64,000 nucleotides of DNA from Hordeum vulgare subsp. vulgare (Eukaryota; Streptophyta; Magnoliopsida; Poales; Poaceae). Where the stretch lies: positions 429,492,676 to 429,556,675 of the forward strand of contig NC_058521.1 of the NCBI RefSeq assembly GCF_904849725.1. Reading direction: 5' to 3'. Every line of letters begins with the position of its first letter. Position 1 is the stretch's first letter. Below the pieces are notes generated by a model that made no database searches, was not told the origin of the DNA, and was given only the letters and a program-made list of their open reading frames with translations. Of the stretch, positions 44,843 to 56,376 are shown one piece after another. The position numbers were made by a program, and so were the translations under genes.

Positions 44843-45841
44843 CACCCTCCAAAAGATAATAGATGTGGCAGAACAATGAACTCCTTGCTCTTGTGCTTCA
44901 AAAGATAGTCTCCTCAACACTCAATCACTCTCTCACATATTTGGCATGGGTAGGATAGATTGATCTTGTGGAAAGCAACTTGGGGAGGCTAGAAATCAAG
45001 GTTCAAATGGTTGGAATGGAATCTCTTGATCTCAACACATGAGTAGGTGGCCATCTCTCATAAAATGGATCTGGCAAGTGTTAGTGTGTTCAGAGTGCTT
45101 CCTCTATGAATGAGAGGTAGGTGGAGGGGTATATATAGGCATCATCAAAAATCCAACCGTTACAACATTATTACCCAACTCGGTGACACCGAAAAAATCT
45201 CGGTGGAACCGAGTTGCACTAAATGTGGCAACTTAAGAATTCTCGGTGGGACCGATATATGAATCTCGGTGGTCCCGATACGATGACCTAGACCAGTTTC
45301 CAAATCTCGGTGAGACCAATTTCAAACTCGGAAATTCTGATTCTTGAAATCTTCTCAACAGAAAGTTGGTCACTGAATCTTGGTGGCACTGATGTGAAAG
45401 TTGGTGGTACCGAGATGGTAGGGTTTGACATACGATTTGTCAAGTGTAAAATCGATAGGGCCGAGTGGAAATAGTTGGTGGCACCGATTTTGCTGGTTTA
45501 GCTTTGGACACAGATATTTGTGGGAGAATGGGTGAGTATTTTGGGTGGCTACCTCTAAGCACTTGAGCAACCAATTCGTCATAATACCTCACCCCTTTTA
45601 ATAGTATTGTCTTTCCTATGGACTCAAAGTGATTTCTCACAAATGTAAAATTAAGAGTCTTCTTGCTTCAAGCTTGAGCCAATCCTATTCTTTTCCTTGC
45701 ATCAAGGGGCTTATCCTCAAAATCCTATAACCAAGGCATCTTTGAACTTTTCTGAAATATACTTGCACAAAATCATTACTCCAATGATGCATATGTTGTG
45801 ATCAATTATCAAAACCACCTTAGGGAGCAATTGTGCTTTCA
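44843..45841 (-). repeat. Element X 3' LTR, proximal part
   Basis: On the minus strand it begins TGAAAGCACAATTGCTCCC after the PPT. It carries at least eight quasi-palindromes of the form CTCGGTGGNACCGAG between 45,178 and 45,490. It joins 13523-14033 across BARE. Confidence 0.8.
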
Positions 45842-46345
45842 ATCTCCCCCTTTTTGGTAATTGATGACAACATATAGATAAAAGCTTCGGCAAAAGATAT
45901 AATCAATGATTAGCATAGATGGTTTGAGAAGTATGTGAAAAGCAAGAGCTCCCCCTAAATTTGTGCATTATTTGGAATTTGCGTTTGAATGCAAATGCAC
46001 AATCGATTAGGATCATGGCTTACTCTTCTATGTCACATTCAACTTGGTGGTGCACATAAATGATATGAATGAATAGTAATGCACATAACACCAAACGAGT
46101 AAGTGAATGATCATCATGCAGATAGCTCAAAGGTAATAACGTGGTAGCAATAAACAATCAAAGTGTATGATCAAACACATCTACTAAATGGATAAAGTCA
46201 TCAAAAATACCAAAAGTTTGAGAACCCAGAATGAGAGCAAATAAAATGCAAAGCTCTCCCTCTCGAACCCTATTTGATCTATACACTTCTCCCCCTTTGG
46301 CAACAAGTTACCAAAAAGTTCAAAGGTCTAAAACTAGTCGTCTCT
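45842..46345 (-). other. Element X polypurine tract and 3' UTR
   Basis: PPT complement ATCTCCCCCTTTTT at 45,842. A second CTCCCCCTTTGGCAAC string lies at 46,291. No gene is visible. Confidence 0.7.
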
Positions 46346-48366
46346 CTAGGCATGATCTCCTCCGGTAGCTGATAATGGAGTGGACAAGAGAGCATCGGTG
46401 AAGCCTTCTGCAGAAGTTCGTGGAGCTGGAGGTGTAGACACTAGAGGTGCAGGAGGAGAAGCTGAACCTTGAGCTGATGAAGATGGTCTTTCTTCCGGAA
46501 CTGGCATAGCCACTGACCTAGTATGGGTCCTGAACTGAGTGGTAGTAGGAAGGGGCGACTCTTCATCATCACTGCTGGAGTGTGGAATCTTCACTGAATC
46601 AACTTCATGCTGGAGTTGCTCAACAGTGGTAGTCAACTCCGTTACCTTAACATCCAGGTCATGGAATTTTGTCTCCACGATCCTCTCAAGGCTCTTCTAG
46701 TTCAGCAAGATCTCAGAAACTTTCTTCTCCATCCCTTGGATGGTGCTGACCAAGAAGGACATCTGCTCATCTATAGTTCTGAGTTGTGGGGTTGGTGCTC
46801 GATCATTCCTTGCAGCCTTTATCGCTACTGCCTATCGAGTAGTAGCTGAGCTGGGATGGCTTGGGTCCATCACAACTTCATTGTCTTCAAAATCAGGCTG
46901 AAGTGGCAGGTGGGGACGATAAAGTAAATATGCATACTTGCCAATCTTGGCAATGATGAGCATCTGGATGTACGGAGCATGTCCACGGGATCTATTCTGA
47001 TCTGCAGCAGTCCTCTTGACAGTCTGAACTATCAAGTCCATCATTCTGAACCAGGTGTGGGTGTCTAGATGATGCAACATGTTGATGGAATAACCTCTAA
47101 TCTTGTTAACATCTTCTGATTTGGGCATCAGGGTGTATCTCATGATGGTGTTCATAGTAGGTATTCCTGCTTGCAAGAAATAGACAGAGCCAAACTTGTG
47201 CGATGACACAGACTCATGGGGCACTGGCTTGTACATGTTGGCCATGGAGTTGTGATTCATCTTGAGTTCTGAATACACATCCAAAGCTCCTTCTTGTGCC
47301 ATTGGAGCACCAATGATAGTGGCCCATTCATCAACTGTGGACTCATACTGGTGACCCTTAGTCATCCATACAATCCTTCCATCGGAATAGAAATGAGCGG
47401 TGGAATAGAATTGCATGATAATCTCATCATTCCATGGAGTCATCTCTTTGCCAACAAAATCTTCAATATCAATCATCCTGAAATTTTCTCTCACATGGGG
47501 AAAATATTCTTCATTGGCCTTGATGTATTCCCAAGCGACATATCTCATGTCGCTGACCGCATGACTCTTATCAAGCAACACGGTCTCATAGAAATCTTGT
47601 TGCTCCTTTGTGTGAAAGTAGGGATCAATAGAAGTTCTCCTTCGCACAACATATGGATCAACAAATCTCCACTTCCTCAAACCTGCATCGCTTCTCTTCT
47701 TCATGTCTTCAGCAACTGGATGAGCTTCATTGTGGGATGGCAGATGAGGTCTCAGCTTCATAAACACAGGGGCATCCTCATTTTCCTCTGTAGAAAATCC
47801 CAGGACGCAGATCCTTTGTTCTTTGCAGCTGCACGAATATCCTTTGTAGTCCTCTTGGGAGCTATAGACTTCTTAGACTTAGGTGCTGAAGGCATTGGGG
47901 CAGCCTTCTTTGGCATAGCATCATCCATTAGCCTTTTCTTCTTGGGAGGAGGAACCTTAGCTGGAATTTCTTCCTTCTCATCATCGGCAGCTTCTGCTGG
48001 ATCTTCATACATTGAGGTTAGCTTACCAACAGTACGGAAAATCCTCTTCTTGGCTCTCTTCTGACCTGGCTTCTTTGCAAGCCTAGCTTCTGGATCTCTA
48101 ATGTTAGCATGTCTAGCATACTCCTTTCTCACAGTCTTCCTGACCGTGGTCTTCTCGTTCTACTTCTCGGGACCAAATCCCTCAGGGATAAAGTCAACAT
48201 CTTCTTCATTATAATTTATCTTCCTCCTGGACCTGGTAGCTGCCTTGGGAAAGCCATGGGAGCTGGGAGTACCTGGGTCAGAAGGTGTCCTCTCAGGACC
48301 AGTTCCTGTGTCCATGTCAGCATTGGTGACATTGAAGTTGTTTTGACTATCCTCAGAACCTGACAT
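46346..48366 (-). pseudogene. Element X extra ORF, frame-broken
   Basis: Four successive minus-strand frames (48366-48160, 48132-47758, 47767-46832 and 46678-46346) read as one former protein of about 650 residues. It has a serine/threonine-rich N-terminus, a lysine/proline-rich basic stretch (PPKKKRLMDD), a folded middle with YFHTKEQQDFYETVLLD, FYSTAHFYSDGRIVWMTKG and GSVYFLQAGIPTMNTI, and a heptad-like segment TELTTTVEQLQHEVDSV near the end. This is the middle domain seen in many plant retrotransposon ORFs of unknown function. It is in the sense orientation with gag. I do not see a signal peptide or membrane segment. Confidence 0.65.
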
Positions 48367-50107
48367 CCTGGCAAATCAAGCAGACAAGCAGAGAGGTAGA
48401 CAAGCACACAAGGAGACTGGCACACAAGTAGATATGGATTGGATGAGCGTCACAAAATTGTAGAAGTTTTTGAAAAGATTTGAACTCTGAAAAATTAGTT
48501 TTAACATTCAGCAAAAGGGGATTTCGGTTCCACCGAGTCAAAAAAATTGGAGCCACCAAGATAGATGTTCTCATCAACAGAAACTTGGCACCCCTTTCGG
48601 TTTCACCAAAAAGGAGAACTCGGTTCCACCGAGAACATTCTCAGTAACCCTAAATCCAAAATCGGTAAGACCGACTTTTATGAATTGTTGACACCGAGAT
48701 TCAATTTTGCGGACTGTTAACACTAATATTTTCTTTGCTCGCTAATCTATGGGAATTCTCTTCTAGGGAGAATTAGTGCACACGAGGACAGAATTTGGAC
48801 AAGACCTATTTGCTCATGAATCAGATTTGAGGGAGCACAAAAATGGATCAGATCCATACCCTAAATCGGCAAGGATCCGCTACAGCGGCGACTATGGTGA
48901 AGATTCCATCAGCGGCAAGGACTCCGGTGGTGAGGGCGCATGGGAGGATCAAGAAGAAGTCCATGGGGCTAGGGCGCGGCAGCGAGGTGTTGCGGCAAAT
49001 GACGTTTGAAGAAGCGTTTCAACCGTCAGGTACCACTGGATATATATATCTCCTGGTTGTCGGTGGCACCAAGATTGAATTTTTGGTGCCACCAAGTTCC
49101 TTAATTGTAAGCTGACACGGAAACTCGGTGAGGCCGAAAAGAACAACCCGGTGGTACCGAGATGATAAAACCTGATTAACCCTAGGCTTTGGTGGGACCG
49201 AGATTTTGAGGTTGGTCACACTGAGGTGCACTTGGGAGGTTTTGGAATTCAGCCCTTTTCGAGAGGGATCACCGGGTGCTCCTCACACAGAGTGTCCCTA
49301 AAGTGCTTGCACAAATTTTGTGATGAAGCATGAATAGAATATTAGGCGAGAAATCTTAGATAGCTAGAGAAAGGTACTTATGCATTCTTTATATCCAATT
49401 GGCCAAATAAAATAGAAAGCCAAATAACAACAATTGGATATCCTCGAATGAGCAAAATATGCATACCAAGATGCTCACACAATAATATGTCAAATAAAAC
49501 ATGGTGAACATGCACAAACATTCTAGTATCTATCGAGCACTTTGGTGATGATGAAGTCATATATATAGGAGCCAAGTAAGAGTACTTGATCATAGGTCAT
49601 ACTCATCGATTAAGCACAAGTGGGGTTATCACTTTAACATAAAAGCGTTAATGTGTTCACATGGTTTAGGAGACACTTATACTCAAGTCTTAGAGTAAAG
49701 CTCCCCCTAGATGTGACATCCCCCCTAAGAGGGATAAACTAACCTTAGGTTTTGTCGTAGAAGACTTCAAGTAGGTGTAGTAGTGGTGCATGATCATTGT
49801 TGATGAAGTTCATATTGAGTTGGGAGCAATCCTTGTTGTTTCTTACTCTTCTCATCTACATGGGTTAGTACCAAAGCAAAAGGAACAGACGCAGGAATAT
49901 CTATGGACATAGAATGAAATACATGTGAGATGATCTCCAAAGATGCATTAATTACCTTGTCCCTTGCTCTCCTTTGAGGGAATGTGTGATTCCTTGAACA
50001 AATGCATATGGTTGAGGTTGATTGCATATAGTTCTTGCCAAAATGAATGAGAGTGAATTTCATAGGCGGAATCACCCCTCTTGGGGATCCACGTCAACTT
50101 GAGGTTT
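48367..50107 (-). other. Element X non-coding tract between gag and extra ORF
   Basis: No pol sequence is present where it should be. Two clusters of the CGGTGG/CCACCG quasi-palindrome flank a GC-richer core: 48,524-48,700, mostly as GGTTCCACC, and 49,058-49,230, mostly as GGTGGNACC. The core (48,776-49,015) has a plus-strand frame with RIKKKSMGLGRG that I do not recognise. A string GGGGGAGCTTTACTC (minus strand, near 49,705) looks like another purine tract. Confidence 0.5.
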
Positions 50108-50461
50108 CTAGTTCTTCCTCTTGGGGATCCACATCAACATGATGGGGATCCTTGGAGTTGTAGTAGCACTAGATGAGATAGTGCTAGAAGTGTCCTTGGG
50201 AACCCACTCGACCTTGGCTTGGGGTTCTTGTGGTAGCACTAGATTGGATATCCTCAAATGAGTCAATCTCCTCTTGAATATTTCTGTTTCCCTTGTGGTC
50301 TTGTGGTAGAAGGCCGTCTTGAGAGCTTGTTCCGTTGGAGGAGTAGGATCATACTTCTCCTCTTGAGGAACAAACTTGGGAATGGGATATGGACCTTCTT
50401 CCCAAACATCTCCATTGACGTTCAAGTAGCCAACACCTTGCTTCTTCCGATGTCCTCCTTG
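50108..50461 (-). pseudogene. Element X gag, C-terminal part
   Basis: Reads QGGHRKKQGVGYLNVNG, then PKFVPQEEKYDPTP and WVPKDTSS, ending PRIPIMLMWIPKRKN. This is the SIRE/Maximus gag tail. It joins the upstream part (52018 onward) exactly in frame once the solo LTR and one CTTGC copy are removed: ...IVCK|QGGH. The ending is normal; only the insertion interrupts the frame here. Confidence 0.85.
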
Positions 50462-50466
50462 CTTGC

Positions 50467-52012
50467 TGCTACTTCTCAAACAACAGCGCCAGAAATTGAC
50501 ACGTTGACGGAGACTAGGCTTGTGTTGGTTTTTCCCTTGAACAGGAAAGGGTGATGCAGCACAGGAGCACTAAGTATTTCCCTCAGTTTGAGAACCAAGG
50601 TATCGATCCAGAAGGAGGGTCTCGTCAAGTCCAGAGTACCTGCGCAAACACAAACAAGCTTGCACCCAACGCTTCAAAGGGGTTGTCAATCCCTTCAAGA
50701 TTGTTTGCAAAGTGAGATCTGAAGGCGGAAAGTGCAACGAAGTAAAAAGTGTAAGGCTGAAAATATGGTGTGGAGTAGACCCGGGGGCCATAGTGTTCAC
50801 TAGAGGCTTCTCTCAGAATAGCAAATATCACGGTGGGTGAAAAAATTACTCTCGAGCAATTGATAGAACCGCGCAAAGTCATGACGATATCTAAGGCAAT
50901 GATCATACATATAGGCATCACGTCCGAGACAAGTAGACCGATACTTTCTGCATCTACTACTATTACTCCACACATCGACCGCTATCCAGCATGCATCTAC
51001 TGTATTGAGTTCATGATGAACAGAGTAACGCCTTAAGCAAGATGACATGATGTAGAGGGATAATCTCAAACCAATGATGAAAACACCATCTTTTTACCCT
51101 TGATGGCAACAACACGATGCGTGCCTCGCTACCCCTTCTGTCACTGGGTGATGTCACCGCACGGTATGAACCCAAAACCAAGCACTTCTCCCATTGCAAG
51201 AATCATAGATCTAGTTGGCCAGACAAAACCAACAACTCAAGAGAATTACAAGGATATGAAATCATGCATAAGAGAGATCGGAAGAAACTCAAATAAGATT
51301 CATAGATAATCTGATCATAAATCCACAATTCATTGGATCTCGACAAACACACCGCAAAAGAAGATTACCTCGGATAGATCTCCATGAAGTTCATGGAGAA
51401 CTTTGTATTGAAGATCCAAGAGAGAGAAGAAGCCATCTAGATACTAACTATGGACCCGTAGTCTATGGTGAACTACTCACGCATCATCGGAGAGGTCATG
51501 GTGTTGATGAAGAAGCCCTCCGTATCCGAATCCCCCTCCGGCAGGGCACCAGAACGTGCCCCATATGGGATCTTGCGGAGACAGAAGCTTGCGGCGGCGG
51601 AAAAGTACTTTCGATGATCTCCTGATTTTTTTGGGATTTTTAGGAAATATATAGGCGGAACCCCTGGGGTAGAGGGCGTCTAGGGGGCCCACAAGCCTAT
51701 CGGTCGCGGCCTCCCCCCTGGTCGCGGAGTGAGGGCTTGTGGGGCCCCTAGGGCCCCCCTGCTTTGGCTCTCAAGTCTCCTGATCTTCTTCCGTTACGAA
51801 AAATTTCTTTTCAGGGATTTTATTCCGTTTGGACTCCGTTTCAAAATCTCCTCCGAAAGGGGTCAAAACATGGAAAAAACAAGAACTAGCACTTGGCACT
51901 GAGTTTATAAGTTAGTCCCAAAAAATATATAAAAGGCATGCAAAACATCCAAAGTTTGACAAGATAATAGCATGAAACCATCAAAAATTATAGATAAGTT
52001 GGAGACGTGTCA
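50467..52012 (-). mobile_element. Solo LTR of an Athila-lineage Gypsy element
   Basis: 1,546 bp flanked by CTTGC (50462-50466 and 52013-52017). On the minus strand it reads TGACACGTCTCCAACTTATC...GAGAAGTAGCA, so TG...CA ends are present. No internal sequence remains, which fits LTR-LTR recombination. A PBS-like TGGCGCTGTTG lies inside the LTR, 20 or so bases from its end. The same family, in the opposite orientation, starts at 56590. Confidence 0.92.
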
Positions 52013-52017
52013 CTTGC

Positions 52018-53547
52018 ACACAATTTCTTCGAATTGCTTACTTCCAGCAAGACTCTTGAAGATACCTCTCTCTATAATTCCTTTCAATTAATTGTTTTCT
52101 TGCTCAAGTGTAACTTTGCTAAGAAAATCAGTAGTGGAATCAGTAGAGCTACTAGGAACAACATCATTTGATCTAGCTTTAGCATTGTTGTTACTAGATG
52201 AAGAAAATTTCTTGCCTTCGTTACTAGTGTTCTTAGGTTTAACTTTTGGAACAAAAGTATACGAGAGTAATCATTTGGCTAGATAAGAGGAACTCTTGTT
52301 TCAAAGATCATCATTGATTGCTTTTAGAAACTCATGCTCTTTCTCTAAATTTAGCTTCTCGAAGCGTAGCTTCGCATGAGTTCTTGCAAGCTCTCTGTGA
52401 TCTTCTAGAGTAGTTTCACGAGCTAACTTAAGAGTGTTTAATTCTTTATTTCGTCGTTCAATCTCTTTCTTATCACCATCATTTGATCTCTCTTGACTAG
52501 CATGATTATTTTTAAGTTCATTTTCAATGTTATCGCTAGTCTTATTAAAGAGCAAGTCATCTTCTTCTAACAAGTCATCCTCATCACTATCAAAGTAAAT
52601 GTACTCTGGGTGTGTTACCTTGGGGCCTTTTGCCATGAAGCAGATTCCAATCCCTTCATTTGGTGAATCAAATAAGTCGTATGAGTTGGAGCAAACGAGT
52701 GCAAGACCACAACACCATCATCTTGACTATAGTCGGAGTTGGAGCGATAACTTCTCTCAGGTTTGTTGTACGACCCGGAGCAGGAAACCTATTCACCAAT
52801 GTGAACTTGATGTCTTCTTCTTGAACTCTCCTTGGTGAACTTGTCCTTCTTCTCTGGTTCTTTGCCTCTCCAGGAGTGTCTTCGTTCATAGTGATCGTGT
52901 CTACTCCTTCTCTCCTTACGAGGTGACTCATCTCTTGATCTTCGTCTTCTAGGTGACTCTTCTCTTCATTTGTGGGACCCGAGCACTCATTGGAATAGTG
53001 TCCGGGTTTTCCACCGTTGTAGCAGTTTCGGTCAAGACTAGACGAGCGCTTCTCATCATGTCTTGAGCTAGAGCTTCTCTCTTTTCCTCTACTCTTGAAG
53101 AACTTGTTGGATTTTCTGACCATGAGGCTGATCTCTTCATTGGCAACAAGGTTGTCATTTGAATTAGCAGGAGCATTGATTTAAACTTTGTAAGCACCGC
53201 TTGACTTGTTGTGCAACTCATCTTTATCCTTGAGTGACATTTCATGAGCAACAATCCTTTCAATGACTTCAGTTGGCTTGAGATCCTTGTAGTTTGGCAT
53301 CATTTATATTAATGTGCAGATAGTGTCGTATCTTCCATCCAAGGCTCTAAGTATGTTTTTGATGATGAATTTGTCGGTCATATCTTCACTTCCTAAGACG
53401 TCAATCTCATTTGTGATGAAAGATAGCCTAGAATACATCTCAATGACTCCTTCACCATCCTTCATCTTGAACTTGTCAAGCTGACTTTGAAGCCCATCCA
53501 ACTTAGATTCCCTGACAGAATCAGTACCTTCTTGCATATCAATCAAA
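52018..53547 (-). pseudogene. Element X gag, N-terminal and middle part
   Basis: Minus-strand frames show MQEGTDSVRESKLD, FKMKDGEGVIEMYSRLSFITNE (in parts) and DKFIIKNILRALDGRYDT, a Copia UBN2-type capsid. A zinc knuckle YNGGKPGHYSNEC follows, with the second cysteine changed to glycine (CYNG instead of CYNC). Then comes a coiled coil (ERRNKELNTLKLARETTLEDH) and the end SLAGSKQFEEIVCK. Frameshifts lie near 53,290, 53,120 and 52,640. The 5' end is cut off by the CACTA at 53548. Confidence 0.85.
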
Positions 53548-53564
53548 CACTACTATGAAAAACC

Positions 53565-53890
53565 TTATAGGTAGGAGCCTATTAGTAGCGCTGGAAAGTA
53601 GAAAGCGTTGATGCTATTTAGCAGTAGCGTTGGCCTTATATTCTGCGCTACTGACAAAAAGGGACCAATGAGGCCACCCGTAGTAGCTATAGTAGCAGCG
53701 CCGTTCCTAATCCTGCACTACTGCTAAGGTCAATATCAGTAGCGCTGCGTAGCATCCAGCGCTACTGCTAAAAGGGGCCCAACGATGTAACCGGCAGTAG
53801 CTGTAGTAGCAGCGCCGGCATGGTAAAAGCGCTACTGCTCAGTACAATAGCAGTAGCGCTCCTCCAGAACCAGCGCTACTGCTATGTTGA
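53565..53890. repeat. CACTA 1 subterminal repeats
   Basis: Inverted and direct copies of AGTAGCGCTG and AGCGCTACTGCTA spaced 20-50 bp apart. Such repeats are transposase-binding sites in CACTA elements. Confidence 0.8.
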
Positions 53891-54059
53891 GTTAACACCC
53901 CGCGTCGTTCCTAAAAATTTCCTAAATCTCCCCCCACTCCCCCACCCCCCTCTCTCCTCGATTTCAAGTCGTCGCCGCCTCCCTCGACGTCGTCATCGTT
54001 GTCGCCGCCTTCCTTGCCTTCGTCGTCGTCGTCGTCGCCGCCTCCTCCCTCATCGTCGC

Positions 54060-54210
54060 CACCGCCCCCTCCCCTCCCGGTCTGATAAGCCCGTTCCCTT
54101 CCCGCTTCGGTAAGCCCCCTCCCCTCCCGCTCTGGTAAGCCCCCTTCCCCTCCCGCTCCGGTAAGCCCCCTCCACATCCCGCTCCGGTAAGCCCCCACCC
54201 CCTCCAGGCG
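54060..54210 (+). repeat. GGTAAG-bearing minisatellite
   Basis: Four to five units of about 30 bp of the type CCCCTCCCGCTCCGGTAAGCC. Each unit holds GGTAAG, a good plant splice-donor core. It lies in the GC-rich leader of the captured gene. Confidence 0.8.
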
Positions 54211-54815
54211 CCGCCGCCCCCCTCCCCTCCCGCTCTAGGCACCCCAAGGCTGCTGCCATTTTGATTTTAGGGCCATCGGTTCAAGATGTCATCTTGAAAC
54301 GCATGTTAATAAGAAAATCAAGATATGTTTGTTGAAGGTCTTTTGATGGGATAACTAGAAAGAAGGAAAAAAATCATGTTTGTAAATTTCATGTAAGTAG
54401 GCACATTATGTTTGAATTAGACAACCAATGATTTCAAACAACTTATTTAAACTTTGGAGAGGAAAAGGGCACATACATATTTCACCAACCTACAAGTATC
54501 ATCCTTTTGTTGGTATTAATGCATAAAACACTAGTGACTAGGCACATTAGTGAGTTTCTCACTTAAATAAATCATTCATGTTTGTAAATTTCATGTAAGT
54601 AGGCACCTTAGTGAGTTTCTCACTTTTGCTTGCTAAGTTGTACTAAGTTGTGCATAATTAACTAATTTACTAATTAGTTAATTAATCAATTACTGAAGAC
54701 TACAAATGTCTTCCTTTTGTTGGTGTTAATGCATAAAACAGTAGTGAGTTTCTCACTTTTGCTTGCTAAGTTGTGCTAAGTTTTGCTGGAATGTCCGAGT
54801 GGCCTATGTTTTTCC

Positions 54816-54981
54816 GGAATGTTGATTCATTTCCATTCCGGCAAATTTCAAGCGCTCCATATCTCCACTCTTTAACAAAGGTCATGCCGAAAATTTCCGT
54901 GAGTTTCGTCATGACTAGTGCTAGAAACTAGGACATATGGAGTGCTTGGGAATTGCGGAATGGGTAATGAATCAACATTCC
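54816..54981. repeat. Imperfect hairpin with 47-bp arms
   Basis: Arm 54816-54862 (GGAATGTTGATTCAT...CTCCATAT) pairs with 54935-54981 (ATATGGAG...ATGAATCAACATTCC), with scattered mismatches. A 72-bp loop lies between. No TIR element family is recognised. Confidence 0.7.
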
Positions 54982-55094
54982 AACCAAATATAGGTCCCTT
55001 TTTATTATTCATGATTCTGTTTATTTATAGATGTTCAATTCTTTCAATATAGTGTCATGGTTGTTGTTTACACATTTACCACATTAAAACAGGA

Positions 55095-56190
55095 AATGTC
55101 TCACGATGAATATTGGAAGTGTGAATATTAGTGCGACTGTCGGGGTATGTGTGACACGCCTCACCTGCGAGACGATAGGTTCTTCAGCATGAAGCTTGAG
55201 GAGAATGGAGATATGTTCTTCCCTTGTCATGCAAGAAGATGTGTGTTGAAGAGGCTCGGTTTCGAAGACCACGAGAGAATTGAGACGAGGAGCGCTAACT
55301 TGAGGACTATACATGGTCACACATTTGTTATCAAAGTATTTAATTAAGTTTTTCACACATTATTTGGGTGCCCAAATTGGGAAGATCTTTGCAAGGCATA
55401 TGGATTTCAGGAGGGTATGGAAATAACCTTCGATCTTCGTCCTGAAGATAATATGCCATGCAACAACGACATTTGGATGGTTGTCGATATGCTTCCTGTT
55501 TTACCTCCATGTAAGTTCCTCAACCATCTTTGTCAAGTAATTTGCATTCCATATTTAGAAATAGTTGGTGTTCATCCATATACTAAATTTCTTAAATTAT
55601 AATTTATAGCTTATTTCGTTTCTTCGAGTGAATTACGAAAATTAATTGACACGACACACTACACGTGTCGATCACATCTAACTTGGAAGGAGAAGGATGT
55701 TCTTCTCTACTTTGTTGTTGGTGTTCTGGTTTCTAGGGGATACCTTCCCGTATAATTTTGGAATTGGGCAAAATTATACATTTTACATGCCACTAGTGCA
55801 TAGGTTGAGGCCGGATGACATTTACCGAAATATCTTGGTAAGAGTTTCCTAATGAAGTACGCTCTACTATTGCATAAATGGTGTTGATTGCATTGCTAAC
55901 TAGGTTATTATTATGTTCTTCAACAGCAACTGCCACATGATGTAATGCCTCTGTTGATGCACCCAGAAGGTCATATGAAAATTAAAAGCCCGCTGAGGGC
56001 TGAGTTCGATGCTCCATACTCGAGTAACCTCAAATCAAAATAAAAAAGGCTCCAAATTGAAGCATGGAGAGAAATAAAGAAGGATCGCAAGCCACAAGTT
56101 GGAGACCGTTGGATCTTTGTGCTTCATCATGGAGACATAGGTGTTATTCTATTTTATGACATGATACCTAAGAGCGAGGACTAGGTCTTA
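55095..56190 (+). pseudogene. B3-like captured gene, broken
   Basis: Plus-strand exon-like pieces. 55,095-55,345 has MSHDEYWKCE, then MCDTPHLRDDRFFSMKLEEN and HGHTFVIKVFN. 55,400-55,515 has FQEGMEITFDLRPEDNMP and DIWMVVDMLPVLPP, and ends at a GTAAG. 55,620-55,830 has a WKEKDVLLYFVVGVL block. 55,925-56,190 has QLPHDVMPLLMHPEGHMKIKS. The pattern W/F...GF..G..ITFDL is that of B3 DNA-binding domains (two in tandem). A stop in the first exon (after KCEY), a stop after FN and TAA changes later mark it as dead here. Related proteins are common hypothetical genes in Triticeae CACTA elements. Confidence 0.6.
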
Positions 56191-56376
56191 TGAGAGACCA
56201 GTTATTCTGGTTTATATTAACCTGACATGATCGATTAGGATGCATGCATAGGATGACTATTATGATGTTTCTCTGTTTTACTTTATGTGTATCATATGAT
56301 AACTTGGTATATGATTAAGATGATGATGAATTGTTAGATGAGTACGTAAGATGATGATGAGTTATATGACATGATA

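Larger units (their letters stand above)
13523..53547 (-). mobile_element. Element X: pol-less Maximus/SIRE-like Copia retrotransposon (host of the nest)
   Basis: On the minus strand X has gag (53,547-50,108), a long non-coding tract, an extra ORF (48,366-46,346), a polypurine tract (ATCTCCCCC on the plus strand at 45,842) and a 3' LTR that runs 45,841-44,838 and, past the BARE insertion, 14,033-13,523. The LTR reads TGAAAGCAC...CCTACA. The gag C-terminus matches the SIRE/Maximus type. No protease, integrase, RT or RNase H was found between gag and the extra ORF, so X is non-autonomous. Its 5' end is cut by a CACTA at 53548 and is not seen. Insertions inside it are BARE, a solo LTR and that CACTA. 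Confidence 0.75.

Noticed and set aside
50258..50554. Plus-strand frame across the solo LTR edge
   Set aside because: Antisense of the X gag and spans an insertion junction.
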